A stretch of 36,786 nucleotides of DNA from assembly GCA_900321205.1 (NCBI GenBank), contig ONVC01000005.1:1-36786 (forward strand). The letters run 5' to 3'. A program made the position numbers and the translations under genes. This DNA comes from an uncultured Acinetobacter sp. (lineage in GTDB: Bacteria > Cyanobacteriota > Vampirovibrionia > Gastranaerophilales > Gastranaerophilaceae). The notes beneath the pieces were generated by a model. That model ran no database searches. It had not been told where the DNA came from and was given only the letters and a program-made list of their open reading frames with translations. Positions 8,292 through 17,226 of this stretch are shown in pieces (position 1 is the stretch's first letter; each line of letters begins with the position of its first letter).

Positions 8292-8795
8292 ATGTTTGCT
8301 ACGATTCTTGATTATATAGCTCGGACAAACTTGTTCAATTTTATTATATTTGCAGCTGTTTTTGCTCTTATATTCTGGAAAATCGACTTAATTGGCGGTT
8401 TAGAAAAAGGCAGACAGTCAATTGCTGAAAAAATTGAAGATTCTGAGACTAAAAAAGAAGAAGCTGAATCAAACCTTACTGCGATAGAGGATAAATTTTC
8501 AAACCTTGAAAATGAGATTGAAGCGTTTATCGGTAAGTCAGAAGAAAATGCTAATCTTGTAGGACAAAAGATAATTACAGATGCTAATATCACAGCAGAA
8601 AATATTAAAGCCGGAACTTCAAAGATGGCCGATAACAGGGCTGAACTTTTAAAAAATGATATTATGCGCAGAGCTTCTCTTGCGGCAGTTGAAATTGCAA
8701 AAAATCATATAATTAATGAACTTATGAGCAATCATGATCTCCATAACAAGCTTATAGATGAAAGTATAGAAGCTATAAACGGAGGAAATATATAG
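8292..8795 (+). CDS. atpF: ATP synthase F0 subunit b
   Basis: 167 residues with an N-terminal membrane helix (about 14-32) and an extended coiled coil rich in Glu, Lys and Ala. It pairs with b' to make the peripheral stalk that holds F1 against rotation through delta. The first residues before the membrane helix are longer than in b', as usual for cyanobacterial b. The gene starts 3 bp after b', so translation is probably coupled. Confidence 0.92.
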   Translation: MFATILDYIARTNLFNFIIFAAVFALIFWKIDLIGGLEKGRQSIAEKIEDSETKKEEAESNLTAIEDKFSNLENEIEAFIGKSEENANLVGQKIITDANITAENIKAGTSKMADNRAELLKNDIMRRASLAAVEIAKNHIINELMSNHDLHNKLIDESIEAINGGNI

Positions 8796-8835
8796 TTTCA
8801 GAACTATATATAAATTAAATAAGGTGGAATTCTAA

Positions 8836-9378
8836 ATGGCGGAACTCGTGTCAAAAAAGTGGGCTAAGGCTCTTATAGAACTTACATCAGAGGATGAAAG
8901 CATATCGAAAGAAGATGTTTTGTCTGATTTAAAAGGTATTGCCGAAACAATTGAATCTTCGGAAGAATTAACAAATGTCATTAATAATCCTTCTATATCA
9001 ACAGAAGAGAAACAAATTGTTATCTGTAAACTTTTTCAGGACAAAGTAAAACCTATTGTTTATAACTTTCTGTTTGTTCTTAACCTGAAAAAACGTATGA
9101 ATATAATTGGTGAAATAGTTGCAGAGTTCGAAAAAGAATTGGAACTGCTTAAAAATATTGTGAGAGTTGATATAACTTCTGCAATAGATTTAAGTGATGA
9201 AAAGAAATCCAGTATCAGACAGCGTGTTGCAGAAAAACTTCAGAAAGATGTAAAAGTTTCATGGGATGTTGATTCTGATATAATAGCAGGGCTGATATTT
9301 AATATAGATGATACTGTTGTAGATAACAGTATCAGACATAAGTTAGACACATTAAGTAATATTATAATAAGAGGATAG
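8836..9378 (+). CDS. atpH: ATP synthase F1 subunit delta
   Basis: 180-residue delta subunit (OSCP homologue) linking the peripheral stalk to the top of the alpha3beta3 head. It has the helical N-terminal domain (about 1-105, with VSKKWAKALIEL at the start) and the C-terminal strand region (VRVDITSAIDL near 112-122, then the conserved DSDIIAGLIFNIDDTVVDNSIRHKL segment in pieces near 146-170). AAGGTGGA precedes the ATG at 8836. The alpha gene starts 12 bp downstream. Confidence 0.94.
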   Translation: MAELVSKKWAKALIELTSEDESISKEDVLSDLKGIAETIESSEELTNVINNPSISTEEKQIVICKLFQDKVKPIVYNFLFVLNLKKRMNIIGEIVAEFEKELELLKNIVRVDITSAIDLSDEKKSSIRQRVAEKLQKDVKVSWDVDSDIIAGLIFNIDDTVVDNSIRHKLDTLSNIIIRG

Positions 9379-9390
9379 GAAAGGACATAT

Positions 9391-10902
9391 ATGGCAGTAA
9401 TTAATCCTGATGAAATTAGTTCAATCCTGAAAGAGAACATTAAAAATTATGAAGCAAAAGCTGAAGTTTCAAATATTGGAAGTGTTCTTGAAGTAGGTGA
9501 CGGTATTGCAAGAATTTATGGTTTGCGTAACGTTATGTCAAATGAACTTGTTGAATTTGAAGACGGAAAAGGTACATTAGGTATTACATTAAACCTTGAA
9601 GAAGGAAATGTAGGTGTAGTTATTCTTGGTGAATATACACAGATTAAAGAAGGTATGACAGTTAAAACAACAGGCAGAATTGCTTCCGTACCGGTAGGTG
9701 ATGCATTAATCGGAAGAATAGTTAACCCGACAGGTCGTCCTATAGACGGTAAGGGTGATATTATTTCTGACAGAACAAGACCTATTGAAAGAGTTGCACC
9801 CGGTATTGTTGCAAGAAAATCTGTACATCAGCCGCTTCAGACAGGTTTAACTGCTATTGATGCATTAACTCCTATCGGTAGAGGTCAGCGTGAGTTGATT
9901 ATCGGAGACCGTCAGACAGGTAAGACAGCAGTTGCTATTGATACAATTATTAACCAAAAAGGCGGTGACGTAATTTGTATTTATGTTGCAATCGGACAAA
10001 AAGCTTCAACAGTTGCTCAGATTGCCAAAACATTAGAAAAACATGGTGCTATGGATTATTCAATAATCGTTGCATCAACGGCAAACGAACCAGCTCCTCT
10101 TCAATATATAGCACCGTTCGCGGGTGTTGCTATAGCAGAAGAGTTTATGGAACAAGGAAAACATGTTCTTATTGTATATGATGATTTAACAAAGCACGCT
10201 CAGGCATATCGTGCAATGAGTTTGCTTTTGAAAAGACCACCGGGACGTGAAGCTTATCCGGGTGACGTATTCTACTTACACTCAAGATTACTTGAAAGAG
10301 CTGTTAAGTTGAATGATGAACTCGGCGGCGGCAGTATTACTGCATTACCTATTATTGAAACACAGGCAGGAGACGTTTCAGCGTATATTCCTACAAACGT
10401 AATTTCAATTACAGATGGTCAGATATTCCTGGAATCAGCTCTGTTTAACTCAGGTGTAAGACCGGCTATTAACGCAGGTATTTCTGTTTCTCGTGTAGGT
10501 GGTGCGGCTCAGACAAAAGGTATTAAACAGGTTGCAGGTAAACTTCGTTTGGACCTTGCACAATTCAGAGAACTTGAAGCATTTGCTCAGTTTGCATCTG
10601 ATCTTGATGCTGCTACTAAAAAGCAACTGCTTAGAGGGCAGAAACTTACCGAAGTTCTTAAACAACCGCAATATAAACCGCTTTCAGTTGCTCAGCAGGT
10701 TACAATATTGTTTGCTGCAAACGAAGGCTATCTTGATGATATCGAAGATAAAGATATTACATCATATAAAAACGGTTGGTTTGAATACTTTGAAGCAAAT
10801 ATGCCTGAACTCAGCAAGGCTTTAAATGAAGGTGCAAAACTTTCTGATGATAATATTGCAGATTTAAAAGCCAAACTTGAAGAGTACGGAAAGACATTAT
10901 AA
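9391..10902 (+). CDS. atpA: ATP synthase F1 subunit alpha
   Basis: 503 residues, the usual length for the non-catalytic nucleotide-binding subunit. Walker A is GDRQTGKT, preceded by GRGQRELII. The signature [10 protein letters not shown] with its arginine finger is present, as is the C-terminal helical domain ending [11 protein letters not shown]. It alternates with beta in the F1 head, but the beta gene is not in this operon, which matches the split cyanobacterial arrangement (beta-epsilon at a second locus). Confidence 0.98.
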   Translation: MAVINPDEISSILKENIKNYEAKAEVSNIGSVLEVGDGIARIYGLRNVMSNELVEFEDGKGTLGITLNLEEGNVGVVILGEYTQIKEGMTVKTTGRIASVPVGDALIGRIVNPTGRPIDGKGDIISDRTRPIERVAPGIVARKSVHQPLQTGLTAIDALTPIGRGQRELIIGDRQTGKTAVAIDTIINQKGGDVICIYVAIGQKASTVAQIAKTLEKHGAMDYSIIVASTANEPAPLQYIAPFAGVAIAEEFMEQGKHVLIVYDDLTKHAQAYRAMSLLLKRPPGREAYPGDVFYLHSRLLERAVKLNDELGGGSITALPIIETQAGDVSAYIPTNVISITDGQIFLESALFNSGVRPAINAGISVSRVGGAAQTKGIKQVAGKLRLDLAQFRELEAFAQFASDLDAATKKQLLRGQKLTEVLKQPQYKPLSVAQQVTILFAANEGYLDDIEDKDITSYKNGWFEYFEANMPELSKALNEGAKLSDDNIADLKAKLEEYGKTL

Positions 10903-10919
10903 TTAAGAAAGTATAAAAA

Positions 10920-11834
10920 ATGCCAAACTTAAAAGATATTAAAAGCAGAATAACAAGTGTTCAGAATACTAAGAAAATAACAAAAGCAATGAAAATGGTT
11001 GCCGCTGCAAAGGTAAAAAAAGCCGAATATACGGTAAAAGCAGCAAGACCATTTTCAGATGAGCTTTTGCATCTTTTCAGAAGGATGCTTGCTACCGTAA
11101 ATGATTACACTTCTTCCGGTTTAAAAGTCGAAAGGGCATTGGATAATTATCCTGAACTTATTAAACCGAGAGAGGTTAAGGCAGAAGGGCTGCTTGTAAT
11201 GACTTCTAACAAAGGCTTGGCTGGTGCTTATAATGCTAATATTATCAAAACTGCATTTAAACGCATTGAAGAAAACAAGGAGAAAGGTATAAAAACTTAT
11301 ATTTATCCTGTCGGGCAAAAAGCTATTTCTGCGTTTAAACATAAGCAGAGTGATGATTTTGTACTCAAAAAAGGTTATATGGCTATTGCAAATGAACCGA
11401 CTGCAACCGGTGCTAATCTTATAGCAGAAGATATTGCGGCAGATTTTGTAAGCGGTGAACTGGACAGTATTGATATTATAACAACTCATTTTAATAATAT
11501 GATGTCTTATAATGTTGTTGCATGGGAAATTTTACCTGTAAAAATAGAGAAAGGTGATGCAAAAGATGTTGATCCTCTGATGATGTTTGAACCTTCACCT
11601 CATGCAATTTTACAGCAGTTAGTTCCTATGTATATTACCAACTCAATTTATCAGGCTTTACTCGAAGCAAATGCCAGTGAACTAGCATCAAGAATGACTG
11701 CTATGTCAGCTGCTTCTAATAATGCAGAAGAAATGATTAATACATTAACTGTCGATTACAACAAAGTTCGTCAGGGTGCTATCACAAACGAAATTGTTGA
11801 AATTGTATCAGGTGCAAACAGCGTTAATAATTAG
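10920..11834 (+). CDS. atpG: ATP synthase F1 subunit gamma
   Basis: 304-residue central-shaft subunit. The N-terminal helix (LKDIKSRITSVQNTKKITKAMKMVAAAK) and C-terminal helix (ASELASRMTAMSAASNNAEEMI) are strongly conserved. Cyanobacterial and plastid gamma carries a regulatory insertion of about 30-40 residues in the central Rossmann-like domain. Here the chain passes from FNNMMSYNVVAWEILPV straight to the PSPHAILQQLVPMY segment with only about 18 residues between, so that insertion is absent. This fits a non-photosynthetic relative. It is the last gene of the operon and converges on a minus-strand gene 9 bp away. Confidence 0.96.
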   Translation: MPNLKDIKSRITSVQNTKKITKAMKMVAAAKVKKAEYTVKAARPFSDELLHLFRRMLATVNDYTSSGLKVERALDNYPELIKPREVKAEGLLVMTSNKGLAGAYNANIIKTAFKRIEENKEKGIKTYIYPVGQKAISAFKHKQSDDFVLKKGYMAIANEPTATGANLIAEDIAADFVSGELDSIDIITTHFNNMMSYNVVAWEILPVKIEKGDAKDVDPLMMFEPSPHAILQQLVPMYITNSIYQALLEANASELASRMTAMSAASNNAEEMINTLTVDYNKVRQGAITNEIVEIVSGANSVNN

Positions 11835-11843
11835 GCTATTTAT

Positions 11844-12173
11844 TTACAGTAAAAGCGTCAGCAAACTTACTATAAAACACATAATTTGGATTATTGTGTA
11901 TTTTTTTAGTGTTTCAAATTTTACGAGCTTTCCTATTACAAATGGTGAAATTATGCATAAAAGTAATACAATTCCTCTTATGTAATGATTTGTAAGTAAT
12001 ATGTATATTGTAATAAAGCTTAGGACTATAAGATACAAAATCATGCTTCCTGCAATAAAGTATCCGAAAACAGCTTTACTTTTCGGCTGCTTAAAATTGT
12101 ATAAAAGACCGATTAAAAGCATAATTATTGATAAAATATTTGCAACGGCTGCTAATGTAATAACTAAATGCAT
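11844..12173 (-). CDS. Small multi-span membrane protein, unknown function
   Basis: 109 residues, almost wholly hydrophobic, with four predicted membrane helices (about 4-24, 35-58, 62-82 and 90-108) separated by short basic loops (NFKQPKSK, KLVKFETLKK). I do not recognise the family. Its ATG lies inside the last codons of the upstream hydrolase gene, overlapping it by 10 bp in another frame. This overlap supports translational coupling and makes the ORF credible. It may assist or anchor the hydrolase, which is only a contextual guess. Confidence 0.7.
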   Translation of the reverse strand: MHLVITLAAVANILSIIMLLIGLLYNFKQPKSKAVFGYFIAGSMILYLIVLSFITIYILLTNHYIRGIVLLLCIISPFVIGKLVKFETLKKYTIIQIMCFIVSLLTLLL

Positions 12174-13006
12174 ACGACCTCTTTCTCATTTGCACCGGAA
12201 GTTATTTTACTCAAAAATTCTTTAACTGAATTCATTACTAACTCTTTTTCATTATCATATAAAATCATGTGATAACTGTCATTGAGTTCAATGTATTGCT
12301 TAATATCGGAAGAAATGCCTTCCAGAACAACTTTTGCACCTTTTGTACTTGATAAATTGTCGTATTTTGAATGAATACACAAAACAGGACAATTAACGTT
12401 TTTGAGATTTTTTCTTACGTTTTTTGATAATTTTAAAAGCCCGTCAACACAGTTAAGCGGATAATTATCCATGCCTATATCAACTTTTGCCGTAATTTTT
12501 GCCAAACTTTTTCTTGTTCTTTCATTTTTTACACCAAAACAGTCATCTTCAGGAAAAGTATAATAAAATCTGATGATTGTTTTTAAAGCAAACGGGAGTA
12601 ATGATATTGTCCAGGGAATGCAAAAACCGTCCAGGAATAATGTAGTTGAAAGAGCAACAACCCCCGTGATATCTTTGTTGTGTTCAGCAAGATATACTGC
12701 CATGGAGGCTCCCAGGCATAAACCTGAAACAAAAAACTGATTGTAATTGCCTCTTAATATATTATATTTTTCCTGAGCAAAATTGCACCAGTCCTGCCAT
12801 GTGACCGTTTCTATTTCACTAATCCTGTCACCATGCCCAGGAAACGAATAACAAAAAACGTCATATCCGTTTTTAAACAGGAAATCACCATATTTGCGCA
12901 TTTCAAAAGGACTTCCTGTAAGTCCGTGAAATAATAATACAGCTTTCTTGTCTTCCTTTTTTTGAATTTCTGTATGGAGTAACTCAAAGTCAATGCTGTG
13001 TGTCAC
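12164..13006 (-). CDS. Alpha/beta hydrolase with cysteine nucleophile
   Basis: 280-residue cytoplasmic alpha/beta-hydrolase of the esterase/monoacylglycerol lipase type. The oxyanion segment is LLFHGLTGSPFEM (24-36). The nucleophile elbow reads SGLCLGAS (94-101), so the usual Ser is C97. The likely partners are D216 in HSKYDN and H246 in DSYHM. Cysteine at this position is typical of dienelactone hydrolases, but the rest of the sequence looks more like carboxylesterase/thioesterase members. Start is a GTG overlapping the aminotransferase stop (TAGTG) with GAGG upstream. Substrate unknown; the operon with an aminotransferase suggests a small amino-compound ester or thioester, without proof. 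Confidence 0.87.
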   Translation of the reverse strand: MTHSIDFELLHTEIQKKEDKKAVLLFHGLTGSPFEMRKYGDFLFKNGYDVFCYSFPGHGDRISEIETVTWQDWCNFAQEKYNILRGNYNQFFVSGLCLGASMAVYLAEHNKDITGVVALSTTLFLDGFCIPWTISLLPFALKTIIRFYYTFPEDDCFGVKNERTRKSLAKITAKVDIGMDNYPLNCVDGLLKLSKNVRKNLKNVNCPVLCIHSKYDNLSSTKGAKVVLEGISSDIKQYIELNDSYHMILYDNEKELVMNSVKEFLSKITSGANEKEVVCI

Positions 13007-14460
13007 TACGACAACCTCGTAAACAGCTGGTCAAGAAGTTCTATTGCCATGTCGATTTCCGCATAAGATATCGTTACAGCAGGAACTAATGTTATAGTGT
13101 TGTTATAATGGCTTCCCTTATTAAGAATTAAACCACACTTCTTGCCGTTATAAGATAAGTTACCTTTCAGTCCTTCTGATAAAATGTCATGGAGTAATTT
13201 AGGATCCGGAGTATAACCATCTTCTGTTACACACTCTATTCTGAGAGCCAAACCAAGTCCGTCAACATTACCGATACGTTTATGTTTCTTTTCTAATGTT
13301 TTTAATCCGTCTAAGAAGTATTTGCCTTTATTTGCAACTTCTCTTTCAAAATCGCCTTCTTCAAATGTACTCATAACTTCATATCCTGCTCTCATACCGA
13401 TAGGATTGTTACAGAAGGTTGAATGAGTTCTTCCGTTTGGCCATATCTCAGGATTGATTAATTCTTCTTTTGCCCACATGCCACCAAGCGGATTTAATCC
13501 GTTAGTTAATGATTTACCAAAAGTAATTACATCCGGTTTAACGTCATAGTGTTCAATTGCCCATAATTTACCGGTTCTGTAGAATCCCATCTGGATTTCA
13601 TCATCTACAAAAAGAACACCAAAATCGTCTAAAACTTTTTTCAATTCTTTGAAGTATCCTTTTGGCGGAACAATATAACCGCCTGAACCCTGAACAGGTT
13701 CTACAAAGAAAGCGCCTAACGAACATTCTTTAGAAGAATGGTCATATAATCCTGCGCAATTATCTTCAAATTCACGTCTTAATTGCTGAACGCAATAATA
13801 GTTGCAAGAATCACATTTCTTACCGTAAGGACAACGATAGCAATACGGATAAGGAACGAAGTGTGCTTCTTCCGCAAAATGTCCGAACGGTTTTCTGTAT
13901 CTGTATCCTGCTGTTAAACAGCTTGCGCCCAATGTTCTTCCATGGAAACCGCCATAGAAAGAGAACATTCTGCTTTTGTGAGTGTAATTTCTGACGAGTT
14001 TCAGAGCATCCTCTATGACCTGTGAACCGCCAACATTAAAATGTACACGTCCTTTTCTTCCGAATCTCTTTATATTTGCTTTTGCAATTTTCTCTGATAA
14101 TAAAACTTTATAATCGTATTGAAAATGTGAAGATATCTGCGGTAATGTATCTATCTGATTAACAACAGCATCTCTGATTCTTTTGTTTTTGTAGCCTAAG
14201 TTACATGATGCAAACCACATCTCCAAATCTAAAAACGGAACATTTTGTGAATCATACATAAAAGAACCGTTGCAGTCTCTGAATACTTTTGGAACCGGTT
14301 CAGCGTGTATTTTGTCACCATAAGTACAATATTCTTTATCAATACTTGCCAGCTCTTCGTCTGATATATCAAGTCTTGATATTTCACTATTGTCTCTGTT
14401 GTTGATTTTCTTTAAATTTGTTACAAGTTCTTTTTCTAATACTGCCATATCTTTTCCCAT
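13006..14460 (-). CDS. Class III PLP-dependent aminotransferase
   Basis: Fold-type I, class III (omega/ornithine/GABA-type) aminotransferase, 484 residues from the ATG at 14460. Key sites are the phosphate-binding GGSQVIEDALKL, the pyridine-contacting Asp in VDDEIQMG (near 287) and the PLP lysine K316 in ITFGKSLTNGLNPLGG. A cluster of five cysteines (207, 210, 216, 219 and 223, in CYRCPYGKKCDSCNYYC) sits in the segment where some GABA aminotransferases hold a CxxC and Fe-S pair, so metal binding is possible. The start is uncertain: GTG at 14478, ATG at 14460 and ATG at 14448 are all in frame and none has a well-placed ribosome binding site. The substrate cannot be told from sequence alone. 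Confidence 0.9.
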   Translation of the reverse strand: MGKDMAVLEKELVTNLKKINNRDNSEISRLDISDEELASIDKEYCTYGDKIHAEPVPKVFRDCNGSFMYDSQNVPFLDLEMWFASCNLGYKNKRIRDAVVNQIDTLPQISSHFQYDYKVLLSEKIAKANIKRFGRKGRVHFNVGGSQVIEDALKLVRNYTHKSRMFSFYGGFHGRTLGASCLTAGYRYRKPFGHFAEEAHFVPYPYCYRCPYGKKCDSCNYYCVQQLRREFEDNCAGLYDHSSKECSLGAFFVEPVQGSGGYIVPPKGYFKELKKVLDDFGVLFVDDEIQMGFYRTGKLWAIEHYDVKPDVITFGKSLTNGLNPLGGMWAKEELINPEIWPNGRTHSTFCNNPIGMRAGYEVMSTFEEGDFEREVANKGKYFLDGLKTLEKKHKRIGNVDGLGLALRIECVTEDGYTPDPKLLHDILSEGLKGNLSYNGKKCGLILNKGSHYNNTITLVPAVTISYAEIDMAIELLDQLFTRLS

Positions 14461-14558
14461 TATATATATGAATATCACCTTAATCTATATTATCACTAAA
14501 AACTTTGAAAAAAATAGTTTTGCTAAAAATATTACAAAATGTAAAGTCTTATTGAGTA

Positions 14559-15368
14559 TTATTGTGTTTCATAGAACACGGTAAAAGACTCTGAGGTTAA
14601 TAATTTAGCTTTACCGCCGTGGATTGGTACAAAAACAAAACCTGCGACATAAAAACATATATTCCCTGCCTGATACAACGGATAAACCCACAGAGACCTG
14701 TTTGCTCCGGTTTTGGATATTGAACCGTAAAGGATTATTTCTTCTTTCCCGGGAATATAAAAATTACTGATTTTTATACATTCGGGTGTTCCCATTTTAT
14801 CAGATTCTGAAATTGTTTCTACTCTGCCGAGAATCGTTGTTCCGCTGTTATATTTTTGACCGTTAATTTCAAAATCCTGCTGTGCAATAAAAGGTATTGT
14901 AGAACCTTCCAGTATTTGACGAGTTGATTTTAGTTGTTCTGCAATTTTGATTTGAATGGGAACTATCTTTTTTGTAAAGTCATATTTATTTTTAGATGTT
15001 ATTTTTCTGACTGTTGATAAGTCTATGTTCTTTTCGATAAAAAACTCATCCGGAATAACTTTATCCGATATTGTTGAATTCTCTGTTGTTTTACTAAATA
15101 TATCACTATGAATCAGTTCGTCTTCAATAGGTTCGTTTGCATATTGATTAGTGTATATACTCATTCTGAACGGTGAGTTTTCGTACAAATCAGGGTTTAA
15201 AAGGTCGTCTGTTATCGGACTGTTGTTTTTGTTTATTGTGGTTTCATTATAGTGTTTAAAAAATCCGTCATGTAAAAGCTCATCTTCAATCGGGTCGGCA
15301 AACGCTTTGAAATTTGCCGGGATTGTCAGAAAAGAAACTATAATTAATGTCAGCCAAATTTTTTTCAT
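14559..15368 (-). CDS. Secreted protein with PIxDELL-type repeats, unknown function
   Basis: 269 residues with a clear signal peptide (1-24, MKKIWLTLIIVSFLTIPANF then cleavage near AFA-DP). The mature N terminus carries a 12-residue motif three times: PIEDELLHDGFF (26-37), PITDDLLNPDLY (51-62) and PIEDELIHSDIF (80-91), with a decayed fourth at 104-110. Spacing is 25 and 29 residues, joined by Asn/Thr/Ser-rich linkers. The C-terminal half (about 140-269) is beta-rich (FIAQQDFEINGQKYNSGT, then GRVETI) and looks like an extracytoplasmic domain. No family recognised. The start lies 1 bp after the peptidase-like gene stop, so the two are co-translated. Confidence 0.78.
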   Translation of the reverse strand: MKKIWLTLIIVSFLTIPANFKAFADPIEDELLHDGFFKHYNETTINKNNSPITDDLLNPDLYENSPFRMSIYTNQYANEPIEDELIHSDIFSKTTENSTISDKVIPDEFFIEKNIDLSTVRKITSKNKYDFTKKIVPIQIKIAEQLKSTRQILEGSTIPFIAQQDFEINGQKYNSGTTILGRVETISESDKMGTPECIKISNFYIPGKEEIILYGSISKTGANRSLWVYPLYQAGNICFYVAGFVFVPIHGGKAKLLTSESFTVFYETQ

Positions 15369-15369
15369 A

Positions 15370-16068
15370 TTAGTAAGTATATTTTATTTTCTTTTGCGAG
15401 TTAGTCTGAATTTTTTCCAGTAACTTCATTCTGTTGTTTCTGGATGTTAACAAAAAGTTTTGATAATACAAATTATCCTTGTATTCATTGTCAACCAGGA
15501 CATGAGGATATTTTGTATATATATATTCATATATTAACATCATTCTTCTGGATACAAGTGTATGGTTGGAGAATATGTCATATCTGTATTGTTTGCCGAT
15601 TTTATTTATTATCGTAATGAGGGCAAGAGGATTGTAGTCTGCATTAACCATAAAATCTACTGCGCTTTTGTCAGCTTTTGCATCATATTTGTTAGGAGCA
15701 ACCCAGTAATTTAATATTGAAACGTAACCTCTTAAAACCCCTTCATAAGTATCAACACCATGCGCAAGTGAATGACTCAATATAGCAGCAAGTTCATCGT
15801 CACTATCAATATATGGAATTACAACAGGTTTAACCCAAACAATTCTGTTAACGGAACTTACGTCTGTCCAAAAATCCCGAGTATAAACTCTGTTAATCGC
15901 CATGAATGTGAATCTTTGTTCTATTCTGTTTGCATTCAACAGTCTGAAACCAACCTCATTCATGCGAGTTTGGAGTTCATCTGTCGTCTTAACATCCCAT
16001 GCTGATACAGGCTGTATAAAGGATATTAGTATAAAAATAATTAAACTTACAAAAAACTTAATACGCAT
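15370..16068 (-). CDS. Degenerate M48 (BepA/YfgC-like) metallopeptidase homologue, secreted
   Basis: 232 residues with a signal peptide (about 1-23, ending PVSAWD). The fold looks like periplasmic M48 peptidases: DDELAAILSHSLAHG at 90-104 is the HExxH helix, and KYDAKADKSAVDFMVNADYNPLALI at 127-151 is the third-ligand helix with the family motif ADxxAxxxMxxAGYxP. The catalytic Glu of HExxH is replaced by Ser (H99-S100-L-A-H103), and the third-ligand Glu appears as D129. The codons read cleanly (CAT TCA CTT GCG CAT), so this is not a one-base error. Zinc may still bind, but proteolysis by the normal mechanism should be lost; a chaperone-like role is possible. It overlaps the upstream phosphatase gene by 11 bp. 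Confidence 0.8.
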   Translation of the reverse strand: MRIKFFVSLIIFILISFIQPVSAWDVKTTDELQTRMNEVGFRLLNANRIEQRFTFMAINRVYTRDFWTDVSSVNRIVWVKPVVIPYIDSDDELAAILSHSLAHGVDTYEGVLRGYVSILNYWVAPNKYDAKADKSAVDFMVNADYNPLALITIINKIGKQYRYDIFSNHTLVSRRMMLIYEYIYTKYPHVLVDNEYKDNLYYQNFLLTSRNNRMKLLEKIQTNSQKKIKYTY

Positions 16069-16705
16069 GATTATATTTCCCTTCTTCTAATATATCTATG
16101 ATATTACGAAATGAGGTGAAATGAGAATGGTTTATATCATTTTCTTTACAATATTTATGTAAATTTTTTGATGCAAATAAAACGTCAGCCTTAGAAGCTA
16201 TGCATAAATCACTTGTCCCGTCACCTATGTAACAAAATTTTCTTTCTTTAACTTTTTGACACTTGCACATCCCTGCTTTTTTATCACAATTGTTGTTGTA
16301 ATACGGAAACTCAATGCTGAATTTTCCGTCTTTATATATAAATTTGTTTGCATAATACGGAATATTAAGGTTATAACGTTCAAGAACTTTTTGTATAAAT
16401 AAATCGAATCCGTCACTCAGTATAGTCAGCTTAATGTTTTTTGATTTTACATAACTGACAAAATCTAAAAAATAATCATCAATCTCAATAGAGTTTATGT
16501 AATCATCCAGCTGTTTTTGAGAAATATTTTTTAACAAACCAACCTGAATAATTGCATTTTCTTTCGATGAGATTTTACCTTCTATCCACAATTTTTCGGA
16601 ATCCAGCCAATTTTCGGCGGCATACAATTCAAAAAATTCGTTAACAGAATCATGTTTGGTAATTGTTCCGTCAAAATCACAATATATAGCTTCAAAATTC
16701 TTCAT
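16058..16705 (-). CDS. HAD-superfamily phosphatase (MtnX/SerB-like)
   Basis: 215-residue cytoplasmic HAD-IB phosphatase. Motif I is CDFDGTIT (9-16, nucleophile D10, acid/base D12), motif II is TILSDG near 94-99, and motif IV is IGDGTSDLC near 160-168. The overall pattern is closest to MtnX and phosphoserine phosphatase relatives, including a Cys-containing CDKKAGMCKC loop ahead of motif III/IV comparable to the CxxC region of MtnX. No other methionine-salvage gene is nearby, so the substrate is open. No ribosome binding site is visible before the ATG; TATAAT lies close upstream on the minus strand, so the mRNA may have a very short leader. It heads a three-gene minus-strand operon. Confidence 0.82.
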   Translation of the reverse strand: MKNFEAIYCDFDGTITKHDSVNEFFELYAAENWLDSEKLWIEGKISSKENAIIQVGLLKNISQKQLDDYINSIEIDDYFLDFVSYVKSKNIKLTILSDGFDLFIQKVLERYNLNIPYYANKFIYKDGKFSIEFPYYNNNCDKKAGMCKCQKVKERKFCYIGDGTSDLCIASKADVLFASKNLHKYCKENDINHSHFTSFRNIIDILEEGKYNHAY

Positions 16706-16872
16706 AATATTAATTATATTATAAACTAATAAAAATCTAAAATAAATTCCGGTAATTATACATTATTTTAAACTAAATAATACTCTTTTGCCTTATTTTA
16801 TTCTGTTCTTATTCTTATAATATCATTATTTAAACCAATATTTTTTTGTACTCCATAAGTTAATTTTAATAT

Positions 16873-16905
16873 AAAAAGCCGATGGCATAAAAACCACCGG
16901 CTTTT
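16873..16905 (-). terminator. Terminator of the HU gene
   Basis: On the minus strand AAAAGCCGGTGG pairs with CCATCGGCTTTT (one mismatch) around a short loop and is followed by a T-run. It is 18 bp beyond the HU stop. Confidence 0.85.
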
Positions 16906-16922
16906 GGAATTAAGAATAATTC

Positions 16923-17198
16923 TTATTTAGAAAGCAAAGATTTGAATGCTTTTCCTGCTGAGAATGATGGAACATTTTTAGCGGCGATTTTAAGTTCTTT
17001 TCCTGTTTGAGGGTTACGACCATTTCTAGCAGCTCTGTGTTTAGATGCAAATGTACCGAAACCAACAAGAGTTACTTTGTCACCTTTTTTAACTGATTTT
17101 TCAATAGTTTCAATTGTAGCTGATAAAATCATTCCTGCTTCTTTTTTAGAAACTTTTGTCTTTTTTGAAATTTCTGAAATTAACTCTTCTTTGTTCAT
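16923..17198 (-). CDS. hup: DNA-binding protein HU
   Basis: 91-residue HU/IHF-family nucleoid protein, full length. Family landmarks are the N-terminal helices [21 protein letters not shown], the [12 protein letters not shown] strand turn, the flexible DNA-binding arm [18 protein letters not shown] and the closing [14 protein letters not shown]. The frame stays open further upstream, but the ATG at 17198 with AGGAG just before it is the proper start and matches HU length. It has its own promoter and terminator, so it is monocistronic. The homodimer bends DNA non-specifically. Confidence 0.96.
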   Translation of the reverse strand: MNKEELISEISKKTKVSKKEAGMILSATIETIEKSVKKGDKVTLVGFGTFASKHRAARNGRNPQTGKELKIAAKNVPSFSAGKAFKSLLSK

Positions 17199-17226
17199 AA
17201 TAAACTCCTTTCCTAATATAAATATT

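Noticed and set aside
10499-10825. Overlapping long ORFs inside atpA and other conserved genes
   Set aside because: They are other-frame readings of strongly conserved genes, without ribosome binding sites or recognisable domains.
14485-14525. Possible sigma-28 site before the aminotransferase (CAAAGTTT-N11-ATAGATTA, minus strand)
   Set aside because: The -10 lacks GCCG and matches the consensus poorly; chance in AT-rich DNA is likely.
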